Origin: Phaseolus vulgaris
Lineage: Eukaryota; Streptophyta; Magnoliopsida; Fabales; Fabaceae
Length of the DNA: 64,000 nt
Direction: 5' to 3'
Assembly (NCBI RefSeq): GCF_000499845.2
Contig: NC_023755.2
Location: 4,702,087 to 4,766,086, forward strand
The stretch's first letter is position 1; the number at the start of each line of letters is the position of its first letter. This document shows positions 33,455-45,777 of the stretch, in pieces. A program made the position numbers and the translations under genes. Below the pieces are notes generated by a model. That model was given only the letters and a program-made list of their open reading frames with translations. It had not been told where the DNA came from and made no database searches.

Positions 33455-36336
33455 TGAGAGTTGCAAAAAAGGATTAACGAGTTAAATGCACAAGATGATG
33501 AAAGAGGCTTAGAAGAGGCAGAAAGGGAGGAAAAAAGGTTTCTATTAGCTGAGCTTAATAATGTTAAGTTTAAATAAGAGGCGGTTATGTATCAAAAAGC
33601 AAGACAGAATGGCTGAAACAAGGAGATCTTAATACAAAGTTCTTTCACTCGTCAATTAAATGGAGAAGGGCGAGGAATGAGTTGCATGGGGTGTATGTTG
33701 ACGGTAGGTGGTGTGTAGATAAGGATGTGATCAAGGACAAGACCCGTGTTTTCTTTAAGGACAGGTTTGCCAAGAAAGAAGATTGTCAGGTTAGGTTGGA
33801 CAATGTTAGGTTCAATTCTATTTCAACAAAAGATAATAAGTTGTTGGTTGGAGATTTCTCTGAAGAAGAAATTAGGGCAGCGATATGGAATTGTGATAGT
33901 TCAAAGAGTCTTGATCCCGATGGGTTTAATTTTGGTTTCATAAAGTATTGTTGGGATATTCTAAAAACGAATGTGCTGTCAGCAGTGAAGGACTTTGCGT
34001 CTAAGAGTAATTGGCCTAGAGGTACAAATGCTTCTTTCATATGTCTTGTTCCAAAAGTAGAAAATCCTCAGCAATTTGGCGAGTTTAGACCGATCTCGTT
34101 AGTCGGATGCTTATATAAAATTATCTCAAAAGCATTGTCTTTACGCTTGAAAAAGGTGATTAGCAAGGTCATCAATATTAGATAGTCGGCTTTCCTTGAA
34201 GGAAGGGGTTTGCTGGACAGTGTGCTAGTAGCTAATGAGGTGTTGGAAGAATACAAAAGAAAAAGGAAGAGTTGTGTTTTCTTCAAAGTTGATTATGAGA
34301 AGGCGTATGACTTGATAAGTTGTGAGTTTATTTGTTATATGTTAGAAAGGTTGGGTTTTTGTGATCTATGGATACGTTGGATAAAGTGTTGCTTAGAAGC
34401 TGCTTCTGTCTCTGTACTTGTGAACGGTAGTCCTACTAGGGAGTTTACTCCTAGGAAGGGACTCCGTCAAGGTGATCCGCTAGCTCCGTTTATGTTTCTT
34501 ATAGTAGCGGAAGGGTTGGCCGGGGTGTCTAGGATGGGAGAAGAGAAGAAGTTGATAGACAGTTTGGAGGTATGAAGGTCTAAAGTGAAGGTAAGTATGT
34601 TACAATATGCTGATGATACTCTATTCTTTTGTGAAGCTAATACCAAAAGCGTTTTCAATATTAAGGTTATCCTGTTATGCTTCGAGCTTGCTTCTGGGTT
34701 TAAGGTGAACTTCTTAAAAAGTAAAATTGGTGGGACGGGGTTGGATCAAAGCTCGCTTCTGTGTTTTGCGAATATTCTTAATTGCAAAGCGATGGTAATT
34801 CCTTTTGTCTACTTGGGGTTGCCGGTAGGAGGGTGTCATAAGTGTGGTGATTTTTGGAATGGGGTGGTAGAAAGAGTTTAGGGTAAACTCTCAAGATGGA
34901 AAGGCAAGTGTTTGTCGTTGGCAGGGAGGGTTTGTTTGATCAAGTCTATTCTCTCTTCAATTCCGTTATTCTATATGTCACTATTCAGATTGCCTTCAGT
35001 GGTGGCAGATAAGTTAATTCAGATACAAAGGAATTTTCTGTGAGGATGGGGTGCCGAAGGAAGGAAGATTGCCTGGGCCTCTTGGAATAAGGTGTGTGAG
35101 TCTCGTGATGATGGGGGTCTTGGTATTATTGACTTAAGGGTGTTTAACTTGGCTTTGTTAGGTAAGTGGATTTGGAGGTTGGTCACGGATAAGGGAGGTT
35201 TGTGGAAGGAGATTCTTGTTTCTAAATATGGAGGTTGGAGAAGGTAATTTTAAGAGGGGCTCTCTGTGGTGGAAAGATTTGAAGGAGGTGTGGGCGTCAG
35301 AGGGTTGGGGGAGAAGTTTTGAAGATGGGTTCAAGTGGTATGTTGGTAATGGAAAGGACATTTCTTTCTGGGAGGATAGTTGGTTGAGTTGCAGTGCTCT
35401 AAAGGGAGTTTTTCCGCGATTGTTCTCTCTTAGTTCGACCATTGATGCAAAGGTGGCTAAGTTTGGGTATTGGGCTAATGGTGTTTGGGTGTGGCATTTT
35501 GACTGGCGTAGACCCTTTTTCGTTTGGGAGAAGTCTTTGGCAGAGCAGTTGGTTCAGTCACTGCAAGGGGTGAAATTGGTCCTGGGAGAGGCGGATAATT
35601 GGGTTTGGAAGGCTGGGGGATGTCAATCTTTTACAGTTAACTCTGCCTACGTTCAGTTAAGGAGGGACCGAGTAGGGGAGTTTTCTTCAGTCTATAGTAT
35701 GTTGTGGAGGTGTAAAGCCTTGCCATCTGCTTTGTTCACTGCTTGGAGGGTGATGGAGAATAAGATTGCTACCAGGGGTAGTTTGGTAAGGCGCGGGGTG
35801 GTGGTTGAAAATTTTTTATGTTGTTTGTGTGGGAATGAGGAAAAGTCTTCCAGTCTTTTATTTTTCGTTTGTGACTTTGCTTGGCGAGTCTGAAGTCTTT
35901 GCTTTACATGGCTTGGAGTGTCGTTTGTATTTCACAAGGATCCTAAGACAAACTTTTTTCAATTCAGGAGATGTCAGGCTTCTACTTCGGAGGACATTGT
36001 TTGGGGTACAATTTGGGTTGGTGTAGTGAGCGAAATTTGGAAACATAGGAACTCTGTCATCTTCAATAGGGGAGTGGCAAATGCGGTAGAAGTTTTTGCT
36101 TTGGCGCAAGTAAAGGTTTGCTCTTGGATTTACACAAAGTCTAGTTGTGATCCCTTTCCTTACTCAAATTGGGTTCTGAATTCTTTGGACTGTATGAGGA
36201 TGATCCGTTAATGATTTTTTTGCATTTTGGTAGGCGGTTCTAGCTAGGAGAATCGTAATGTTATTTATGTATAAGGGTTGGACCACCCCTGGAGTGGTTC
36301 CCAATTATTGATTTTTTATTGTTGATAAAAAAAAAA
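33455..36336 (+). mobile_element. LINE with ORF2 reverse transcriptase, 5'-truncated, relatively young
   Basis: ORF2 is readable almost throughout. In order: a linker (EEKRFLLAELNNVKF), KQGDLNTKFFHSSIKWRRAR, SKSLDPDGFNFGFIKYCWD, FRPISLVGCLYKIISKALSL, reverse transcriptase motif A KVDYEKAYD, GLRQGDPLAPFMFLIVAEGL, catalytic LQYADDTLFF (about 34600-34630) and FVYLGLPVGG. Then come RWKGKCLSLAGRVCLIKSIL, the WxWRL region, the zf-RVT domain (LPSALFTAWRVMENKIATRG, CCLCGNEE) and the C-terminus NWVLNSLDCMRMIR with a stop near 36210. A few in-frame stops and at least one frameshift near 35245 make it inactive. It ends TTGTTGATA plus a 10-A tail. Endonuclease and ORF1 are missing through 5' truncation. 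Confidence 0.92.
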
Positions 36337-38309
36337 GACTCACACATAATTTCAAAAGTCAAAATTTAAGTTTCATCAACTAAAGAACACTAGTACAAAA
36401 TATCAAAATGACGATCCCACATTTAAGACGTTTTTACTTTCAGACGTTGTAATTGAAAATGCGGTTACATTTTTTAAATTAACTTCATTTAAGAGGATGA
36501 TTATTTGGTAGAGTGGTCTTCTTAAACAAAACGCTTTATTTTAAGAAGACAACTATAAGATAAAGCCACCCTCTTAGATAAAAGCATTTTGAAACCTTAC
36601 ATCACTACCATTTTATTTATATGTGAGTGTTTTATATCATTTGATAAACACAATTCTCAATTTATTGATCAACATATTACACAATTTTCTCTATTGAAAC
36701 CTACTACAAATATAATGCACAAGTAACTTTTCCTCTTTTTGGAGCATATGAGGCACCTCCTTCCTTGTCTTATATTTTCCTTTGTGCCACATGTCAACTT
36801 GTAAATGGAGAGCTTTTGGAGACATGGATTGTCACATGGAAATCCACCAATGGAGAGTTTTTAAGGTGGCACATGCCACTCCATAAATGAAGAGTTTTTG
36901 AGAGTTCTAATAGTCATTTTAGTTCTATAAATAGAGAGCTTCTCTTATGTAATTTTCATACTTAAAATGTGTAATGAATTTTTGTCTGTTTGGTTCCAAA
37001 ATTTATCTCTTTTCTCTTGCTCTCACTCTTTAGTATAGAAGCCTTATAGATAACTAGAACGTTAGTCTAAACTCCTTCCTATAACTATTTTTCTACAACA
37101 CCCATTGTTCCAAACCTATTTTTGACCCATTATTTTATCCTATTTTTCAATGCCATGTATTCATTTAACAAAGTTATTCCTAATCGAAAAAGTTTAGAAG
37201 GAGCCGAGGAGAACTCTATTATATTTTATTGATTATTTTGACATTTGAAATATGTTTCAATAAATTTTTAATTCTCATTATTATACTTTATTAATTTATC
37301 AAATATCTTAATAAAAATTTATATAAATTTTTTTATTTTCATTTCCAAATCTCATATAATACTTACTTTATCTAGTTATAGCACAAGTTTTGGTGATATG
37401 ATATTACTTATTACTTTATTACTTACACAATTTGCTACTTTCATCAAAGATTGTCGAGAGAAAAGTATTGTTAGAATTTTTAAGATAAAAAATAATTCAA
37501 ACTTTAATTAAAAATTGTTTAATTAAATAATTATAAATCTATTTGGACAAAGTTTCTGTATAAGCATTTTTAAGATATAGAGAAAAAGAAGAAAATATAA
37601 AAATTAATTCATATGCATTGCCATATAGATCTATTATTTTTAATTTGCATATAATTGATTAATATATTTTTATTCACATTTAAAACTCTCTCTCTCTATC
37701 TAAAAATATAATTAAGCCCGAATTATGAATTGTTATTTTGTTAACAAATGATTGAATCAATTATAAGAGGTGGGGGGAATAATTTGTTCTGTTCAATTGT
37801 TCTTTTTTAATTCAGTTTTCCCTTTACCACAAACAATCATTTTCATTGTTGATTTGAAACTATTTTAAAACTATATATTTTTTTCTTTAAATTAAATTAA
37901 TCTAAAACAAACATTTAAATTATAAAAATAATTTTCTTTTGTTCTTCACCAAGTGTCCGAGCCTAAGATCACACATGGTGACTATTATTTAAGGCTCGAA
38001 GCACTGTAAACATGTGAAATTTATCATGAATTTGGTAGTTTCCATCCATTTATAAAATACCCATTTGCAAACTCACTTTTTGTTTGTTTCAAACGTCTTT
38101 GGGTCAATTATTAGACAACTACCAATTATTTCCAAGGGAATCTTTTCAATTATAATCCATCTTGTTTTATTCTCACTATTCATTAAATACATTCCCCTCC
38201 TTTTCCTTTTTCTAATGTCAACTTCATTCAAATAAATTAATGCTTCCTTATGGAATCAAATTTGAGAGCAACCTTGGTTCAAATTTTCTTTTTTACAAAA
38301 ACTACTATA
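36337..38309. other. AT-rich region with a possible solo LTR and a transposon-like end
   Basis: CACTAGTACAAAA at about 36389 resembles a CACTA-type terminus, but I cannot find its partner. TATAAATAGAGAGCTTCTC at about 36935, followed by polyadenylation-like sequence and an ACAACA end near 37100, looks like an LTR core. Neither can be bounded. Confidence 0.35.
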
Positions 38310-38595
38310 AATTTTCATTAAATATAAATCAATTTTAAAAACAAAAAATAATTAATTATTATATTAATTAAATTATATCTTATTTTAAAAACTAAATAAA
38401 TTATTAGTAACTAAATTAATTTTTATTATTGATAAATAGTTACTAAATTGGTTTCTAATTAGCTACCAATATTATAACTCCAATTATTTAGATTATAAAA
38501 TTGATAGCTAAAACATTGGTAATTAATTAAATACGAATTTAAAAAATATTTATTAATAATAAAAAATACTTTAAATACTAATAATTTTTTCTTTA
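38310..38595. mobile_element. Degenerate foldback/CACTA-like element copy
   Basis: AT-rich sequence sharing the same internal blocks (TTGGTTTCTAATTAGCTACC and ATTAGTAACTAAATTA-like) as the copies at 38604 and 39668. It lacks a clear right end and abuts the next copy. Confidence 0.5.
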
Positions 38596-38603
38596 AGATA
38601 ATA

Positions 38604-38977
38604 CACTACAAAAAAATCATGAAATAAAAATCAATTTTAGAGACAAAAAAATAATTAGTTGTTATAGTAACTAAATTAGATACCATTTTAGAGACTAAAA
38701 ACAATTTTGATTTCTAAATTAGTTTGTATTATTGTTAAATAGTTTCTAAATTGGTATCTAATTAGCTACCAAAGTCTTAACTGACAATTATTTAGATTTT
38801 AAATTTGGTAGTTAAAACCTTGATAGTACCAATTTAGAAATCAATTAACAATAATAAAAATTAGTTTTGAAACCAAAAAATTTTAATTTTTAAAATGATG
38901 TCTAATTTAGTCATAACAACTAATTATTTTTTATTAATTAAAATTAGTTATTAATTAATATTAATTTTCTTGTAATG
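38604..38977. mobile_element. Foldback MITE with CACTA-type ends, copy 1
   Basis: It begins CACTACAAAAAAATCAT and ends TTTTCTTGTAATG, a decayed complement of the start. The left half (AATAATTAGTTGTTATAGTA ... TTGGTATCTAATTAGCTACC) is the approximate reverse complement of the right half (TTGGTAGTTAAAACC ... TAATTTAGTCATAACAACTA), so the whole unit can fold into one long hairpin with a short loop. There is no coding capacity. Confidence 0.7.
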
Positions 38978-39667
38978 TAAATCGCAACTAGATAATAATT
39001 AATTTATAGAAATTCTTCTTTATTACTTTTGTAAATATCATTTTGAACTCATTATTAAACCAATTTTATGTTTTTTTTATTATTTCTATGAATTCGAGTG
39101 AGAACTACAACATTTGCAGGCTCAGTTCTTAAGTGTGACAGAATTGTCATGGAATCATGAATAGATATCTGGACAGCACATTAATTTGCAATGGCAAGGG
39201 TTTGTGAAAGTTTGTGCCCTTTCAACAACTACAAGTAAAACACAAACAGATTGTTGGATGAACATAAATGATCTCTATTTCACCAGATCTGAATTTTAAA
39301 CATGGAGCTGTTCTTATGTTCTGAAGTATCAGAAGCTAAGAGTTTTACTATATGCATCCATGCTATGCTACTACTCTCAACCAATGCATGAATTGTACAA
39401 TTTATGATGATTTATGGAGTGTGCAAGGAGTCAGTGTGATAAACAGAAGAATCACACACACAAAATACAAAAGATTCTTTGTCTGGGTGCATTAGCTTCA
39501 TGACAACTTACACTAAATGCCTGTGTCGGTTATTACATAGAGTGGACCTTATATCCAAATATGAGGCTGGATATATATTAATTGTTCACTCACAATAATT
39601 AAATTATATAAGGTTAGAAGATATTATAAGTTTTTATATTTTATCTCACTGTATGTTTCTAGTCTTC

Positions 39668-40110
39668 AATATAAAAAAATCATTATATAACAAATTAAAT
39701 TTGAAGATAAAAAATAATTAGTTATTATATTAATTAAATTATATATTATTTTAGAGATTAAAAATTATTGATATTTAAAATGGTTTCTATTATTAATAAA
39801 AATTTATGAATGGTTTATAAATTGATATTAAGTTAGTTACCAAGGTTTTAATTACTAATATTTTAGATTTTAAATTAGTTTCTAAAAGACTAATAGACTT
39901 AGAATATAAAGTAGGTAGTGGTTAAAATCTTAATAGTTAATGGTTAGATACCAATTTAGAAACTATTTTATATTTTTTTATTAATAATATAAAGTACTTT
40001 AGATATCAATATTTTTTTAGTTTATAAAATGATATCTAATTTAGTCAGTATAATAACTAATTATTTTGGTTTCTAAAATTAGTTTTTATTTAATGATTTT
40101 TTTTGTAGTG
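39668..40110. mobile_element. Foldback MITE with CACTA-type ends, copy 2
   Basis: Same family as 38604-38977, with a better right end (AATGATTTTTTTTGTAGTG) and a decayed left end (ATAAAAAAATCATTA). The halves are again mutually complementary (GTTTATAAATTGATATTAAG against TTAGATACCAATTTAGAAAC). Confidence 0.68.
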
Positions 40111-40555
40111 TTTGAAGATGTTAACAATGAATTAAAATTATTTTTTGGAGCTTTGAATATTTTTATTTAGTTAAAAAAATTATTGAACCTAATAAATGCA
40201 AATTGTAAAAAGTATTATAATAAATTATGGTTTAAATACGTTTTTTTCATTGTAAATTGAATGAGTTTTTATGTTGGTTTCTTTATGAACTAAAGAAATA
40301 GTGATTTAATATTTTATAGAATCAGAATAAAAGGAAAATATTTTATATAAAATAAAATCAAAGTTCACATATTCTATAAGAATTAGAAATACTGATTTTA
40401 ATTTTATAGAAAGAAAAGGAAAAATAAATTTACAAAATAAACATATTTGGTAGGGTTAGGGGAGGAATAAGGTGAATACTGCGAGAAATCTGGATAGAGT
40501 CATATGAAATACTTGTGAATTCCTTTTTTCATGGCACTTTTCTATTTTCACCATG

Positions 40556-40556
<1 letters not shown>

Positions 40557-40600
<44 letters not shown>
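40557..40600. repeat. (TA)n microsatellite
   Basis: About 22 TA dinucleotides without interruption. Confidence 0.95.
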
Positions 40601-40603
<3 letters not shown>

Positions 40604-41889
40604 TTACATTATGAATTATGAATGAATTGTTGGGAGAGATGCATGAATGAATAATTGTTTGGTGACTTTATATTACACGAGAGAAGTGTTTTATTAATAA
40701 TATTGTAGCATTATAAGTTATAAAACTCTTCTATATAATGAATTAGTAATTTGGATTATTATCCTTTCATACTAATTAATTATACTCACGTAGTTAGTCT
40801 TTTGAGTTAAAACTTTCCCTTTTTGAGTTGTTATAATATCATCAAATAATAATTTCTATGAAATTAATCATATTTTTAAAATAAATTAATCGTTGAGGAT
40901 ATACTTATAAGATTTATCACTTATTTGATTATAATATTTGTTGACATTTTTTTATATAATTTAAACATGTACATATTTATATATTTTTAAAAAATTCTAT
41001 GTTAATTAACATGAATCCAGAATAATGCAACCACTCTAATTAACATTACACCATTTCTCACAGGAACTAGTGAGCATCTGAAAACGACAACCAGCACCAA
41101 CTGGATTTTAATTTTGATGAACAATCTTGGTTAAAATTTAACCTTGATTTAGTAGTTTTTTAATCATTAATCAACATATTAACAGAAGTAGTTTTATGAA
41201 TTAAATTTGTTTATTGACGTGACAATAATCATTACATAATCATATAAATATGTTATGCAAAATCCAAATCCAAATTAGAGCCATGTAATAGATGTGGATA
41301 AAGATGTTGGGTGATGATGAAAGGGTCTTTAAATAGGGTTAACATATAATAACAAAATTGTTGACGAATAGTTGGAATCTTAATGCATGCATGTAGGCAA
41401 CAAAAAGGAAATAGGAATCTTGCATGTGAATGATAGTTACAATTGGTGAGATGTGACTTGATTTGGCTCCTTTTTAGATATGATCATGTGTTATTTTTCA
41501 CGGGTTAAAAAACAATTCATGAAAACTATAGTACCTTGTCATCATTGTGTAAAATTATTCATCCATCTTTGCTACAATCATTCATCACCATGCTTCACTC
41601 AGGTTGGTAGGTCATGGTTTTATTTTTTTCTTACAAAAATCGCGTTTGAGTTAGATATGATTAACGTAATTTAATGGATCCCAAAGATTGAAACTTGACT
41701 CGGAATATAAAAATTTTCAAAAAAAATATTTAGACACAGGAAGAAAAAAAATAGTTTTAACAAGAGTTTATTTATAAATTATTTAGGGTTAAAACCTTTA
41801 TTAAGTCATTTATTTAAAGTTGTAGTTTTTTCCCGCTAAATCATTATTGAGGAACGTATTTCCCGAGATTTTTTTAAACTTCATAAAAA
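40601..41889. other. AT-rich spacer
   Basis: No gene or bounded repeat recognised. Confidence 0.5.
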
Positions 41890-42105
41890 GTCTTTCAGAA
41901 CCCTGTTAAATACCATAGGTTTAAGAACCTCCATAAAATACTATTGATTTCAAAAGCTCCATTAAATACCATTGTTTAAAAGCCTCCGTAAAATATCATG
42001 GGTTTCAAAATCTCTGTAAAATACAATGGGTTTCAAAACCTCTGTTAAATACCATAGGAACCTCTGTAAAATACTATGAGTTTCAAAATTTCAATAAAAT
42101 GACTT
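41890..42105. repeat. Short tandem array, unit about 32 bp
   Basis: About six imperfect copies of a unit resembling AAATACCATGGGTTTCAAAA followed by CCTCCGT. Copies vary by small deletions. No function is evident. Confidence 0.8.
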
Positions 42106-42720
42106 GTCGTCTGAAATAACCTTTAATCCCATTTTCCACCATCTCTAACAATCCTCCTAACTTCTCTCTTCCACTATCGACACACTGCTCTCCGGCACAG
42201 GCTCAATGGTCGTCAACCGTAGTCCTAGTAAGGAATCACAACTTAGGAATGTCGACTCTTCAAAATGGCAATCAATAAATTAAGTCATTTTTTTCGATTA
42301 TACAAGATATTTTTATTATTAATCCAACATATGTTAAACCCATCGTAGTTCTTTTTGGTGGGCCAATTAGACATATACAACACACTTAAAAATTCTCAAA
42401 TGAGAAATATTAGGTTATTTACCAAAAATAATTACAAAGAGGATAAGTTTTTTTATCTAATAACTACAAGAAATAATGATGGTAGAATCCAAAAAACGCA
42501 ACACAAAGAGGAAAAGAGAGACGCTACATGGGGCTAGTGTGGGCTTAGTGTCCCAATAGAAATGGAAGCTAATCTTTTGGTGACTATGCATTAGAGACGA
42601 CCTCTAATGGGACACAAATTTACAAGGTAGTGTTGACTAAGTTTACATAAAGAAAAATATATTATTTAACTATAGTGTAGGTTTGGGGGACACTAAAATG
42701 AATATAAAATAAAATAATTA

Positions 42721-43018
42721 TTAAGAATAGATTTTAAGCCTAACTCAACCTCATAAAACTGGCTTATAAGGTGAGGTTTGTACCCACTTATATGTGTGAG
42801 ACTATATATTATGGGTGGTCCGATAACAGACCGATAGTAGGTGGTCTGATAAGCCCAACAAACAATTGCTAGGATAGACTCGAAATGGCTCTGATACCAT
42901 ATTAAGAAGTGAACTTTAAGCCTAACTTAACCTCATAAAATCAGCTTATAAGATGAGGTTTGCACCCACTTATATACTATGAAATGTCCTAATCTCTAGT
43001 CAATGTGAGATCTTAATA
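42721..43018 (-). mobile_element. TRIM retrotransposon, copy A (initiator-Met PBS)
   Basis: Read on the minus strand: an LTR of about 110 bp (43018 to about 42905) with ATCTCACATTGACTAGAGAT and CTTATAAGCTGATTTTATGA, then the primer-binding site TGGTATCAGAGCC (42899-42887), the classic plant tRNA-iMet site. A short internal region with TGTTGGGCTTATCAGACC follows, then a partial second LTR (about 42790-42721). No coding capacity. It matches copy B at 53917-54202. Confidence 0.8.
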
Positions 43019-43134
43019 ATTATTAAACTTAGCATCGCCATTGGGGACACTACGTGACAAAGCAAATGTGAGTAAATTGTCAACATTGGGGACACTACTT
43101 GGGAAACAAATATTAGTGTCGCCTAGACCTATGC

Positions 43135-43430
43135 TAAATGTAATAAAATATTAACTTGCATCCACTTTGTGTCCACATTCTGGACGCAATATCATTCTTA
43201 ACTTATTTTTTGATTGCATATACTTTGTGTCCCCATTCTAGACGCTAACTAACTTATTATTATTATTATTATTATTTTAATAATTTTTAACTTACATCCA
43301 CTTTGTGTTTCCATTCTAGACTCAGTTTTATTATGTCACTTAATTTTTTTCATTGCATCTATTTTGCGTCTTCGTTCTGTTCTAGATGTTAACTTACTAT
43401 TATTATTTTAATAATTTTTAGTGTGAGTTA
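43135..43430. repeat. Subterminal tandem repeat of the CACTA-like element
   Basis: Four imperfect units built on TTGCATCCACTTTGTGTCCC and CATTCTAGACGCTAACTTA, separated by TTA runs. Confidence 0.75.
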
Positions 43431-43699
43431 AAGGTCTCCATTGTGGCAACAATATTTGACATTTATTTTTGTGTCCAACTTGAGTAGACTTCATCATTAC
43501 TAGTGGCTTCTTGTTTATAGCCCTTACTTTTTGTTGGTAGCTAAAATGAATTTTTCTTGTAGTGGACGTGAATAATATTGCAGTGTATAAATTCATATCC
43601 CAAAGTAGTTATTGAAATATTTGTATCATAAGTAATAGTCTTGCAACAACTTTTAACATTTTATTAATGATTTTGAAAGTTTATTTTAGGATAAACATA

Positions 43700-43915
43700 T
43701 ATGTTATTGAATATTTTAACTATTAATTTATAAACTATTTATTAATAATAAAATTATTTTATATATCAATAAATTTAGAAACTATTTATTAATAATATAA
43801 ACTAATTTAGATATCAATAATTATTTTAGTCTCTAAAATAATATCCAATTTAATTGATATAGTGACTAATTATTTTTTTCTCTAAAATTAGTCTCTATGA
43901 TTTCTAATGAATATA
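43700..43915. mobile_element. Partial foldback element (right half)
   Basis: Shares TTTAGAAACTATTTATTAAT and the AATTTAATTGATATAGTGAC-type right arm with the 39668 copy. The left half and a clear terminus are missing. Confidence 0.5.
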
Positions 43916-45640
43916 AACAATCAATAATATCAATATAAATATATATTATTTATAAAAACATAGTCAAATATAATAATTTATAATCTTGTAAATAAAATAT
44001 TTATTGTCTTAGAATATTTACGTGACAATATTAAAATAGAAAACATTTTGTAATCCTAAAATTTAAAACATAGTATGATAAAGTCTTATTTCTTAACAAT
44101 TATATATTACATTTTATTTCATGATATTCTCATCACATTTAATTACATTTTTAATATTCCTTTATTCATAATGTGAACAATTTTTCATTTGGATAAATAA
44201 AGAAAAAAGCAAAATCATGATGGGTAACATCCATATGGTCATAATCAAAATTACCATATTCATAAGTAAATTGTATTTCTATTGGTGATTTTTAATAAAG
44301 TTCAACAAGATGATTTGATGTATAAAATACGAGAGAAGTAACCTTTACTACAACAACTATACCATATATTTTCATTTAGTTTGCTATTTCTCTCACCTTT
44401 TTTATTTTTCATTTTTTCTACTTTTGTTAGAAAAGTTGTTTTTTATAATTGCTTTCAAAATCATATCCACAAGCATGAATCACAACTATTACCATAAAAT
44501 CATATGTCGTCACATCCACTTGGAATTAAAAAAGAACCAATTGATTAAGTCTAAAGATCTTTTATCAACAATTCATTATTTTATTCAAGTAACTATTCAT
44601 AATAATAATTATAATAATGTTATTATTATTATTATTAGCATATTATAAAATTTGACTATTATAAATGTGGATTACAAAATGTGAGCTCTCGTGTTTTGAA
44701 AAATATAAATTTAAAGTTAGAATAAATTAGAGAAGAAAGAACAAACTAAAATGATTTCCTTATATTTTTCACTAAATGGGAATTTTTTAATTTTTAAAAA
44801 CAAAATGTAACTTAAACTGATACAAGTTAAGGGTTATAAACAAAACACATAAGTTACTCTTTGCTTAAAACTATTAGACGTGAAATATAAAAAAAAAAAC
44901 TAATACACAATTACTATAGTAATTACTCATAACACATTTATTGTTGTTTGTAATATAAGGGAAAAATCACTTTAAACGGAATTATTATAATCTTAATGTA
45001 AAGTAAGTTTTAAATAAAGTTTAAGGCCATATTAATTTTATAAAAAGCTAAGGCCATGCATGTAATCTAAAAATAGAAAACGTTTATAAAAGTACGTAAT
45101 ACTATCCTAGGCTTTACGTTTTCCAAACAAACTTAACTCGTTTTAAGGTAATTAAAGTGGAGATATTTGAGTTTGTACACTATCACACACTTCTTTAGAT
45201 TTGTATTTGTGTAAATTGGCATTGTTAAAAATTCCCCCGTTTAGCCTACATATAAAAGAAGTCTTAATTTTGTATAAATAGCTTTCCTGTAAAACTCGTG
45301 AATTATACGAATTGGTTCATAAATGTAAAAATACAGATATCTTTATATTTATTTATATGCTAATAATTTACCCAATTCATCGTAATACATAATTAACAGA
45401 AATAAGAGATTTTAAGTTTTTGATTAAATTAAATTTGGTGACATAAATTTAGAATAACCCACAAAATTTGCATGTAAAACACATTTACATTATGAGTACA
45501 AATATAACAAATTCACAATGAAAATTTTATAAAAAAAATACAATCTCACTCTCATGCATCAATCATTATAGGGTGGTTTGTGAATATATATGTATAAAAT
45601 TCATAATGAAATATGTTAATATTATTGAGAAAATTATTAA
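43916..45640. other. AT-rich spacer
   Basis: No gene, RNA or bounded element recognised. Confidence 0.5.
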
Positions 45641-45777
45641 ATAGAAACTAATTTTAGAGACAAAAAAAATTAGTTACTATATTAACTAAATTATATACTA
45701 TTTTATAGACGAAACAAATATTGATATCTAAATTAGTTTCTATTATTAATAAAAATTTATAAATTAGTTTCTAAATT
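45641..45777. mobile_element. Partial foldback element (left half) cut by a LINE
   Basis: Shares TAATTTTAGAGACAAAAAAA and the following left-arm sequence with the 38604 copy. It stops at TTTCTAAATTG, where LINE coding sequence begins. Confidence 0.5.

Larger units (their letters stand above)
42463..43564. mobile_element. Non-autonomous CACTA-like element with GTGTCC subterminal repeats
   Basis: The left end AACTACAAGAAATAATGATG and the right end ATTTTTCTTGTAGTG are inverted repeats of the CACTACAAGAAA type. Inside are many GGGGACACT / GTGTCCCC motifs (for example about 42550, 42590, 42690, 43040 and 43085) and a four-fold array at 43135-43430. Subterminal repeats of this kind are typical of CACTA (En/Spm) elements, where the transposase binds them. 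No transposase is encoded. A TRIM at 42721-43018 sits within it. Confidence 0.65.

Noticed and set aside
36900..37110. Possible solo LTR with TATAAATAGAGAGC
   Set aside because: No second copy, no target duplication and no defined TG...CA boundary.
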